Source of the DNA: Bacteroidales bacterium
GTDB taxonomy: Bacteria; Bacteroidota; Bacteroidia; Bacteroidales; P3
Direction: 5' to 3'
Assembly: GCA_028708845.1 (NCBI GenBank)
Contig: JAQVXZ010000008.1
Coordinates: forward strand, 1-64,000
Length of the DNA stretch: 64,000 bases
A program made the translations under genes and the position numbers. Shown here in pieces: positions 53,699-60,737 of the stretch. Positions within the stretch are counted from its first letter, which is position 1; every line of letters starts with the position of its first letter. The notes under the pieces were generated by a model. That model saw only the letters and a program-made list of their open reading frames with translations, made no database searches and was not told the DNA's origin.

Positions 53699-54355
53699 AT
53701 GAAAATTAATAATGATACAGCCATTCAAGCCGCTCGATTTCTTTTGCAAATTAAAGCAATTAAATTGAATAATGAAAATCCTTTTACTTGGGCATCAGGA
53801 AGAAAGTCACCAATTTATTGTGACAACCGCATAACTCTTTCTTATCCAGAAATAAGGACATTTCTTCGTCAGCAATTTGTTTCAATCATTAATGAACATT
53901 TTGCGGAAGTAGATGTTATTGCTGGCGTTGCAACTGGCGGCATAGCATTAGGAGTTTTGGTGGCTCAAGATCTTGGGAAACCTTTCATTTATGTTCGTCC
54001 TGAAGAAAAGAAACACGGACTTACAAACACTATTGAAGGTGTTGTTAAGGAAGGACAATCTGTTTTGGTTATTGAAGACTTGATTTCAACTGGTAAGAGT
54101 AGTCTTTTGGCTGTTGATACACTAAGAGATGCTGGATGTATTGTTAAGGGAATGGTTGCAATTTTCACATACGGATTAGAAGTATCTGAAATAGCATTTC
54201 AGAAAAAAGAAGTTCCTCTTTACACAATCACAGATTACGACACATTAATTGAAACTGCAAAAGAGGAAACTTATATTAAAGAAGATGAAATAGCTTCGTT
54301 AAGTAAGTGGAGAATGAATCCTGAGAGATGGTCTGAAGAAAGATTGAATCAATAA
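53699..54355 (+). CDS. pyrE: Orotate phosphoribosyltransferase
   Basis: 218 residues from ATG 53699; a longer frame from 53672 would overlap the NUDIX gene and lies upstream of the -7 box. The PRPP-binding motif is VLVIEDLISTGKSSL. Other PyrE landmarks are TWASGRKSPIYCDNR and FIYVRPEEKKHGLTN. It makes orotidine 5'-phosphate in pyrimidine synthesis. A strong terminator follows at 54380-54407. The mRNA is probably leaderless or nearly so. Confidence 0.95.
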   Translation: MKINNDTAIQAARFLLQIKAIKLNNENPFTWASGRKSPIYCDNRITLSYPEIRTFLRQQFVSIINEHFAEVDVIAGVATGGIALGVLVAQDLGKPFIYVRPEEKKHGLTNTIEGVVKEGQSVLVIEDLISTGKSSLLAVDTLRDAGCIVKGMVAIFTYGLEVSEIAFQKKEVPLYTITDYDTLIETAKEETYIKEDEIASLSKWRMNPERWSEERLNQ

Positions 54356-54379
54356 AATATAAATTCAAATAAACATTAA

Positions 54380-54407
54380 GGCGTTTCTCACAATAACGCC
54401 TTTTTTT
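54380..54407 (+). terminator. Terminator of pyrE
   Basis: GGCGTT (54380-54385) pairs with AACGCC (54395-54400), then seven Ts. Confidence 0.9.
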
Positions 54408-54418
54408 ATATAAACCAT

Positions 54419-54835
54419 ATGACAAAAGTAGAAAGTAAAGCTGTTGAGATTGACTCCAAGGCAGAAAAGATATTTGATTTCCTAAAAGACTTCACTCATT
54501 TTTCTCTTCTCTTGCCAGATAAGGTTGAGAATTGGAAAGCAACACAAGATAGATGTTCATTCACCATAAAAGGATTAACCGATTTTGGAATGAAGATTTC
54601 AGAAACAACCCCCTATACTTCCATTATAATAACTAATGATGAGGAAGTAAAAATGCCAATAAAGTTTACATTTAATTGGGATTTCTCTAACATATCGGAT
54701 AATAAAACAAAGGTTATAGCTGTTTTCAATTTAGATATGAACCCAATGATGGCTACTATGGTAAAAAAACCATTGAAGGCATTTATTGATGCACTGGTTG
54801 ATAAATTAAAAGAGAAAATAGAAGCAGATATTTAA
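54419..54835 (+). CDS. SRPBCC (START-like) family protein
   Basis: 138 residues, soluble. It starts MTKVESKAVEIDSKAEKIFD, continues with FLKDFTHFSLLLPDKVENWK, and ends with an amphipathic helix (MATMVKKPLKAFIDALVDKL), the usual layout of a polyketide cyclase/START-like hydrophobic-pocket domain. The ligand is unknown. Its stop overlaps the ATG of the next gene by one base, so it may be part of the same operon as the porE-like gene. Confidence 0.75.
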   Translation: MTKVESKAVEIDSKAEKIFDFLKDFTHFSLLLPDKVENWKATQDRCSFTIKGLTDFGMKISETTPYTSIIITNDEEVKMPIKFTFNWDFSNISDNKTKVIAVFNLDMNPMMATMVKKPLKAFIDALVDKLKEKIEADI

Positions 54836-56814
54836 TGATTAAACGTTTTGCTATATTAATACTAGTAGTTATTATTTCTCAAGGAGTTTTTGGACAAGAG
54901 AAAACTCTTTTGGATTATGACCCATGTAGCGAAACAGTTAATAAGAAATCCCTAAAGAAATTTGATAAAGCATATAAGTTATATCTCAAAGGAGACTTTA
55001 GCTCTGCCTCAAATATCTTACGTGACTTAATTATCTCCGAACCAGAATTTGCTTCCCCCTACTTCATAATAGGACTTATTGGAGCAAACAAATCAAATCC
55101 CTCAACTATTGAGAAGTTCTTTCCAAGAGTTCTTGAGATTTGTCCAGAGTATTCCCACCCAATCCTTTTCTATTATCTTGGACTAATTGAATATACGTAC
55201 GAAAGATTCGATTCATCCCTAAAACACTTCAAGACTTTCAAACAAATGGCTAGTGAAAACAGCAATACAGTTTATGATAGCCTAATAATGGAGGCAGAAA
55301 ACTATATTGAGTGGTCTGAATTTATTACCCAAACCAAATCAAACCCAGTAGATTTTCGTCCTAGAAAGATAAATAATATCGCCACCAATGAAGATGAATA
55401 CCTCCCTTTCATATCATTAGACAGGGAAAAAGTATTCTTTACCAGAAGACAGTATGTTAAGAAAAATAACGAATCCACCTTCTACGATAAAGCTAATGTT
55501 GAGATGAAAGAGTTGTTTAGCATGGCAAGCCTACAAGAAAACGGACTCTATGACAAAGGATTCCCTCTTCCAGAGCCCTTTAACGAGAGCTATAACGAGG
55601 GAGGTGCAACCTTGACAGCAGACAATAGAGACCTCTACTATACCGTCTGCATGCCCAAAGACGACTATTTGAATTGCGATATCTATCATTCGAAATGGCT
55701 TGGTGAGTATTGGAGTGATATTAAGAACTTAGGAAACAATATAAACACCTTAGGAACGTGGGAATCCCAACCTTGCATATCACCTGATGGGAAAACCCTG
55801 TACTTTGTTTCAAATAGAGGTGGTGGCTATGGAGGATTAGACATTTGGTATTCGAGGAAACAAAAAGATGGTTCGTGGTCAAGAGCAGTAAATGCAGGGC
55901 CAAGAATCAATACCCCATTAGATGAAAAAGCACCCTTTGTACACCCAGACGGAGTAAGCTTTTACTTTAGCTCAACAGGTTGGAGAGGAATGGGAGGATA
56001 TGATTTGTTTTATATAAGGTTAGATGACAAAACAATGAAAAAGCCAATCAACCTTGGCTACCCAATAAATACAGAGGCAGATGAAGTTGGAGTATATGTA
56101 ACATTAGATAATAAAACAGCATATTTTGCATCAAATAATATTGAGGGCGAGCCTAATTGGAATATATATGAGTTTGAACTAGACCATAGGTATAGACCAC
56201 TTAATACAAAGCTCTTAAAAGGAAATATCTCAGACCACTCAGATGATGGAATTGGAGCAGAGCTAGAGCTAACAAGGATTTCAGACAAGACACAGACAAT
56301 CTACGACATCGACCCAATAACCGGAGACTTTGCAGTGGTAGTTTTGCAGGACGAACCCTATATGCTAAAAGCCAAGAAAGAAGGATTTGCCTTTGAATCT
56401 AAGCTAATAACAAAAGAAATCACCAAAGAAGCCAAGCCAATTCAGATGGAGATAAAGGAACTTAAAGTTGGAGAAAGTTATGTCATTAAAGACATCCTTT
56501 TTGCAAGCAATTCCTACGAAATAACCCTTGAATCCCAACAAGTAATTGATGCCTTTATCGAATACCTTAATGAGTATCCTAAAATCCGTTGCACAATAGA
56601 GGGGCATACCGACAACATAGGAAAAGAAGAAGACAACCAAATCCTATCCGAACAAAGAGCCAAAGCCGTTGCCGACTACATAATAAAAAGCCGAATAAGA
56701 GAAGACCGCATAAAATACCAAGGCTTTGGATCCAAAAAGCCCGTTTCCGACAACAATACCGAAGAATCCCGTAGCAAAAACCGTAGAACAGTCTTCAAAA
56801 TAGATTCAATGTAA
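54835..56814 (+). CDS. PorE-like T9SS protein (TPR, PD40 propeller, CRD, OmpA)
   Basis: 659 residues with a signal peptide (ends GVFGQ). In order: TPR helices (about 40-150), a PD40/WD40-like propeller (about 180-450; TLYFVSNRGGGYGGLDIWY, FYFSSTGWRGMGGYDLFY), a carboxypeptidase-regulatory-like domain (about 465-545) and a C-terminal OmpA peptidoglycan-binding domain (IEGHTDNIGKEEDNQILSEQ, then RAKAVADYI). This four-part layout is that described for PorE of Porphyromonas gingivalis, which links the PorK/N ring to peptidoglycan. Other OmpA/PD40 proteins have similar parts, so the name is probable, not certain. Confidence 0.8.
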   Translation: MIKRFAILILVVIISQGVFGQEKTLLDYDPCSETVNKKSLKKFDKAYKLYLKGDFSSASNILRDLIISEPEFASPYFIIGLIGANKSNPSTIEKFFPRVLEICPEYSHPILFYYLGLIEYTYERFDSSLKHFKTFKQMASENSNTVYDSLIMEAENYIEWSEFITQTKSNPVDFRPRKINNIATNEDEYLPFISLDREKVFFTRRQYVKKNNESTFYDKANVEMKELFSMASLQENGLYDKGFPLPEPFNESYNEGGATLTADNRDLYYTVCMPKDDYLNCDIYHSKWLGEYWSDIKNLGNNINTLGTWESQPCISPDGKTLYFVSNRGGGYGGLDIWYSRKQKDGSWSRAVNAGPRINTPLDEKAPFVHPDGVSFYFSSTGWRGMGGYDLFYIRLDDKTMKKPINLGYPINTEADEVGVYVTLDNKTAYFASNNIEGEPNWNIYEFELDHRYRPLNTKLLKGNISDHSDDGIGAELELTRISDKTQTIYDIDPITGDFAVVVLQDEPYMLKAKKEGFAFESKLITKEITKEAKPIQMEIKELKVGESYVIKDILFASNSYEITLESQQVIDAFIEYLNEYPKIRCTIEGHTDNIGKEEDNQILSEQRAKAVADYIIKSRIREDRIKYQGFGSKKPVSDNNTEESRSKNRRTVFKIDSM

Positions 56815-57002
56815 TCTCAAACCAAGAACCCGTTTAAATAAACCTCCAAAACACCCAAGCAATTATTAATTTATAGGCGTAAAGTCAAATCAGGACGATA
56901 GGAAAGAGGTGTAAAGCACATTTAGTCATAAGAAAAAACTTGTAAACCTTAGTTAGGACTTATCAAATTCCTATAATAAATTATTGTTTCTTGATTTCAA
57001 GA

Positions 57003-57111
57003 GTCTTCATTGGCAATGTAGCGATTCTATGTTGGCAACATAGAGGTTGTATGTTGGCAACATAGAGGTCGTTTGTTGGCAACATAGTTATAGTATGTTG
57101 GCAAGGTAGTG
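57003..57111. repeat. 22-bp palindromic array, 5 units
   Basis: TTGGCAA recurs at 57010, 57032, 57054, 57076 and 57098, exactly 22 bp apart. The inner units are near-palindromes TATGTTG-G-CAACATA. The spacers differ (tagaggttg, tagaggtcg, ttatag). Architecture equals the 13011-13116 array but with unrelated sequence. Confidence 0.95.
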
Positions 57112-57189
57112 GCATTAAGTGCTTATTATAAATTATTATTATGCTGTAAAAAACTTTTCATACTTGATATCCTTACTTTCTTTGCAAAA

Positions 57190-57217
57190 AAAAGAGAGTG
57201 GCTTACCACTCTCTTTT
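57190..57217. terminator. Bidirectional terminator
   Basis: AAAAGAGAGTGG (57190-57201), CTTA, CCACTCTCTTTT (57206-57217): a perfect 12-bp stem with A/T runs on both sides, between convergent genes. Confidence 0.9.
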
Positions 57218-57355
57218 CTGTATTTATTTGATTAGATTTTTTAGATCTTAATTATATTATCTATTCTGTTAATAGTTTCGTTTTGTAGTTGAAATAGTAA
57301 ACGACTTGTTTAGGAAAATCAACCAATTACAACCAATCTGACTTCTATATTTATA

Positions 57356-58336
57356 TTAAGATATAGCTTTAATCTCTTCCTTAATTTTTGTCCAGCGTTC
57401 TTGATCCATCTTTGCTCCATAAACTTCTACTACGTTGCCAGCAACTATGCTACCCATCTTTCCACAATATTCTAAGTCTTTGTCTAAGCATAGTCCTGCA
57501 AGAAATCCTGCTGCATACATATCGCCTGCTCCTGTGGTATCAACTTTTGCTCTTTTTGATGATGAAATAATAAATTCCTTTTCTTTTGACTTAATTAAGG
57601 AGCCTTTCTCACCTATCTTAACAATAGCTATATCGCAGTATTCTGCAATTGTTATAAGTGCCGATAATGGTTCTTGTGAGGTGAATGCTTTTGCTTCATC
57701 TTCATTTGCAAATATTATATCTACATTCTTTAATATATCTTTTAAGAATTCAAGGTTATCCTCAACAACATTATAACTTGCAAAGTCTATAGATACTTTC
57801 AAACCCTCTTGTTTTGCAAGCTCTATTGCTCTTTTAATTAATGCGTTATTTACTATTAGATAGCCCTCAATGTGAAAGTAATTATAACCTCTAAATAGTT
57901 CTTTTGTTAATAGGTCTGCATTTAATTCTATTGCTGCTCCAAGGTATGTTGCAAAGGTTCTTTCTCCATCTTGTGATATAAGTGCTATTGCTCTTCCTGT
58001 TTGGGTGGTTTTGCTTTTAAAAAACTTTGGTTCAATGGAGTTATCTAGCATATCTTTTGCATAAAACTCTCCAAGTTCATCCTCTCCTACCATTCCAATA
58101 TATCCTGAATCTATTCCTAGGTTTGCTATCCCGTTTGCAGTGTTTGCTGCTGAGCCTCCTGTTTGAAGGGTTGAGGGAAGGTTGGAGGTTGATTCTTGTA
58201 TTGATTTCAATAAGTCTTGATCGACTAACTGCATGCTTGCTTTTGGAAGTGCTAGGCTTTCAAGTGTTTTGTCTGAATCTAATTGTGTGATTATATCTAC
58301 TAGGGCGTTACCTAGGCAAAGTACTTTTTTTGACAT
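57356..58336 (-). CDS. PfkB-family kinase, adenosine-kinase-like
   Basis: 326 residues. The PfkB signatures are GGSAANTANGIANLG near 60-75 and the C-terminal DTTGAGDMYAAGFLAGL with the catalytic Asp in GAGD. SMQLVDQ near the start and the absence of sugar-specific motifs fit the bacterial adenosine-kinase-like branch annotated widely in Bacteroidota. It phosphorylates adenosine or a related nucleoside or sugar; the exact substrate is uncertain. Confidence 0.88.
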   Translation of the reverse strand: MSKKVLCLGNALVDIITQLDSDKTLESLALPKASMQLVDQDLLKSIQESTSNLPSTLQTGGSAANTANGIANLGIDSGYIGMVGEDELGEFYAKDMLDNSIEPKFFKSKTTQTGRAIALISQDGERTFATYLGAAIELNADLLTKELFRGYNYFHIEGYLIVNNALIKRAIELAKQEGLKVSIDFASYNVVEDNLEFLKDILKNVDIIFANEDEAKAFTSQEPLSALITIAEYCDIAIVKIGEKGSLIKSKEKEFIISSSKRAKVDTTGAGDMYAAGFLAGLCLDKDLEYCGKMGSIVAGNVVEVYGAKMDQERWTKIKEEIKAIS

Positions 58337-58428
58337 GTATATTTGATTTTATTTTTTTAACAAAGACAAAATTACGATTATTTTCCGATAACTATATAAT
58401 GTTTCCAGTAATTTACTCCTTTAAACAG

Positions 58429-58460
58429 AAAAAGCCGCTCTCAAAACTTGAGAACGGCTT
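58429..58460 (-). terminator. Terminator of rpoD
   Basis: AAGCCG-C-TCTCAA (58432-58444) and TTGAGA-A-CGGCTT (58448-58460) form a 12-bp stem with one mismatch; on the minus strand it is followed by TTTTTC. Confidence 0.88.
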
Positions 58461-58495
58461 AATCAAAACTTATTATTAACCCTAATAAAGTTGTT

Positions 58496-59359
58496 TTATC
58501 CTAGATAAGATTTTAATATGTCTTTACGTGATGGCTTTTGTAGTCTTCTGATTGCTTTTTCTTTAATCTGACGCACTCTTTCACGTGTTAGGTCAAACTG
58601 TTCGCCAATTTCGTCTAAGGTCATTGGTGGATATCCTTCTAAGCCGAAGAACATTTTTAATATATCTGCTTCTTTTGGCGTTAGTGTTGAAATTGCTCTA
58701 TTAATTTCTATTCTCAAACTTTCATATAAAAGCTCTGCCTCTGGAGTTGTTGTTTCCTCACTTCTCATAAAGTCATACATGGTATTGTCTTCATCGCTTG
58801 CAAGTGGTGCATCCATTGAAAGGTGCTTTCCACTATGGCGAAGACTTTCTCTAACTTCTTGATCCGTTAGGTCTAATTCCAATGCTACTTCCTCAGGGTT
58901 TGGAGTCCTTTCGTATTCTTGTTCTAGTTTAGCATAAGCTTTGTTGATTTTGTTTAGTGATCCAATTTTGTTTAGAGGAAGACGAACAATTCTACTTTGT
59001 TCTGCAAGAGCTTGAAGAATAGATTGACGAATCCACCAAACTGCATAGGAAATAAACTTAAATCCTCTTGTTTCATCGAAACGTTGTGCTGCCTTAATAA
59101 GTCCTAAGTTACCTTCGTTAATAAGGTCTGGAAGACTCATTCCTTGGTTTTGGTATTGTTTGGAAACAGAAACAACAAAACGGAGATTGGCTTTTGTTAG
59201 TTTTTCTAATGCTGATTGGTCTCCTTGTTTGATTTTTTGTGCCAACAAAACCTCTTCCTCTGGCGAAATCATCTCTAAACGACCTATCTCTTGTAGATAC
59301 TTGTCTAGGGAAGTAATTTCACGATTTGTAAGCTGCTTTGTAATTTTTAACTGTCTCAT
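58496..59359 (-). CDS. rpoD: Primary sigma factor RpoD (SigA)
   Basis: 287 residues, the short Bacteroidota form lacking region 1.1. Region 1.2 is [21 protein letters not shown], region 2 includes [17 protein letters not shown] and [13 protein letters not shown], region 3 spans about 140-200, and region 4.2 ends [19 protein letters not shown]. It recognises the TTTG/TAnnTTTG promoters seen in this window. It is monocistronic with its own terminator. Confidence 0.97.
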   Translation of the reverse strand: MRQLKITKQLTNREITSLDKYLQEIGRLEMISPEEEVLLAQKIKQGDQSALEKLTKANLRFVVSVSKQYQNQGMSLPDLINEGNLGLIKAAQRFDETRGFKFISYAVWWIRQSILQALAEQSRIVRLPLNKIGSLNKINKAYAKLEQEYERTPNPEEVALELDLTDQEVRESLRHSGKHLSMDAPLASDEDNTMYDFMRSEETTTPEAELLYESLRIEINRAISTLTPKEADILKMFFGLEGYPPMTLDEIGEQFDLTRERVRQIKEKAIRRLQKPSRKDILKSYLG

Positions 59360-59413
59360 TTATATGTGTTTTATTAATTTCTCTGTAAGTAATGTATGAT
59401 ACGAATCTTGGTC

Positions 59414-60010
59414 TTAAGAGTTACAATAATAATTATTATTATTAATTTCCTTCCTAACCTCCTCAGGTAGTAGATAAAGATTCGATTTATTTAATTTTAT
59501 ATTGTCCCTTATCTGGGTTGATGATATTCCAATTTCTGGCGAATTAATCCTAATTATGTTTTTATTATCCGAAAACTTGTTTGTCTTAATATTTGCTCTT
59601 GGATAAACCATTATCTCATATGAACTTAATATTTCTTTATAGTCTTTCCATTTCTCAAAACAATCTAGATTATCTTCTCCAATAATTAGAATAAATTCTT
59701 TTGTCTTATATTCCGATTTCAAATGGTTTAAAGTTCTTATGGTATAGGAGGGTTTCTCCATTTTAAACTCAATGTCAGATGCTTTGAAGTTTTTATTATT
59801 CTTTATTGCAAGCTTAACCAGGTTGTATCTTAGGCTGTCTTCTAATAAGTCTTTTGTGTTTTTAAGTGGGTTATGTGGAGATATAACGAACCATATCTTA
59901 TCAATATTAGTATTTTCAACAATATAGTTTGCAATTATAAGATGACCTATATGTATTGGGTTAAAGCTCCCGAAGAAAAGGCCTATTCTTTCTTTGTATT
60001 TTTGCTCCAT
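59414..60010 (-). CDS. nadD: Nicotinate-nucleotide adenylyltransferase
   Basis: 198 residues. The nucleotidyltransferase signature is GLFFGSFNPIHIGH near 11-24, followed by FVISPHNPLK and, near the end, ISSTQIRDNIK (the SxTxxR-type motif). It makes deamido-NAD from nicotinate mononucleotide and ATP. It lies upstream of rpoD with about 54 bp between, and is followed upstream by a repeat-rich gap. Confidence 0.95.
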   Translation of the reverse strand: MEQKYKERIGLFFGSFNPIHIGHLIIANYIVENTNIDKIWFVISPHNPLKNTKDLLEDSLRYNLVKLAIKNNKNFKASDIEFKMEKPSYTIRTLNHLKSEYKTKEFILIIGEDNLDCFEKWKDYKEILSSYEIMVYPRANIKTNKFSDNKNIIRINSPEIGISSTQIRDNIKLNKSNLYLLPEEVRKEINNNNYYCNS

Positions 60011-60131
60011 AAATAAAACTTCTATTGCTTATACGTAGAAACCTCAAATTAGTTATAAATATTGCAATAATAAATAAATAATCTTGCAATCATTCCTGTT
60101 TTAAGTCTTAGCTGTCAACCCTCTGACGAAT

Positions 60132-60236
60132 CTTCGATTCAAGAAATTAATACGAAGATTCAGTAAATTAAAACGAAGATTCAAGAAATTATTACAGCGT
60201 TTTAATTTTCTAAATCTTCGTAGTAATTCTTTAAAA
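60132..60236. repeat. 21-bp tandem array, 5 units
   Basis: Units start at 60132, 60153, 60174, 60195 and 60216. Units 1-3 carry GATTCA[AG] then AAATTA; unit 4 carries the opposite-strand form gttttaattttctaaat, so orientation flips within the array. It is related to the arrays at 3727, 35848 and 41380. Confidence 0.92.
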
Positions 60237-60275
60237 CAGCTTATTAATTAACCCTTTTTTGACTTTAGTGTAGTG

Positions 60276-60316
60276 AAAGAAAAAGAAGAAGCAACCAAAT
60301 TATATTGATTACTTCT
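60276..60316 (-). terminator. Terminator of ridA
   Basis: AGAAGCAACCAA (60287-60298) and TTGATTACTTCT (60305-60316); in minus-strand RNA all 12 positions pair with two G-U pairs, and a U-rich tract follows. Confidence 0.78.
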
Positions 60317-60344
60317 TCTATATGTTATTTGGAAAAATAGATTA

Positions 60345-60728
60345 CTATTCTGCTTTATATGCTATTGTTTCTATTTCAACTAATACTCCCATAGGAAGTT
60401 TTTCAACAGCATATGCTGCTCTTGCTGGAAGAATTTCAGTATAGTATTTTGCATAAACCTCATTCATTGCTGCAAAATCATCCATTGAGTCAAGTAGACA
60501 ATTGCTTTTAACAACATCTTTGAAATCATAACCTGCTTCGTTTAAGATAGCTTTAATGTTTTCAAGAACTTGCTCTGTTTGAGCAGTAATTCCTTCTGCC
60601 ATTTTCCCTGTTTCTGGGTTCATTGGCATTTGCCCAGAAATAAACAAAAATCCATTTGCTGTTTTTATTGCTTGGCTATAAGGACCTATAGCTTTTGGAG
60701 CTTTCTCTGTATTAATTACTTTATTCAT
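60345..60728 (-). CDS. ridA: RidA family reactive-enamine deaminase
   Basis: 127 residues, typical RidA length. It has [15 protein letters not shown] at the start, [15 protein letters not shown], the conserved Arg in [13 protein letters not shown], and VEIETIAYK at the end. It hydrolyses reactive 2-aminoacrylate-type imines formed by PLP enzymes. It lies 9 bp after the M6 protease gene on the same strand and may be read from the same mRNA; its own terminator follows. Confidence 0.95.
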   Translation of the reverse strand: MNKVINTEKAPKAIGPYSQAIKTANGFLFISGQMPMNPETGKMAEGITAQTEQVLENIKAILNEAGYDFKDVVKSNCLLDSMDDFAAMNEVYAKYYTEILPARAAYAVEKLPMGVLVEIETIAYKAE

Positions 60729-60737
60729 TTTATATGT

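Larger units (their letters stand above)
56815..57355. other. Convergent intergenic region
   Basis: 541 bp between porE-like and the PfkB kinase genes. It contains the 22-bp array at 57003-57111 and the bidirectional terminator at 57190-57217. No gene was recognised. Confidence 0.7.
60011..60344. other. Intergenic region with 21-bp array and terminator
   Basis: 334 bp. It carries the five-unit 21-bp array and the ridA terminator; nothing else was recognised. Confidence 0.7.

Noticed and set aside
57003..57111. Possible CRISPR array here or at the other 21/22-bp arrays
   Set aside because: Units are contiguous at 21-22 bp without unique 30-bp spacers, and no cas genes are present.
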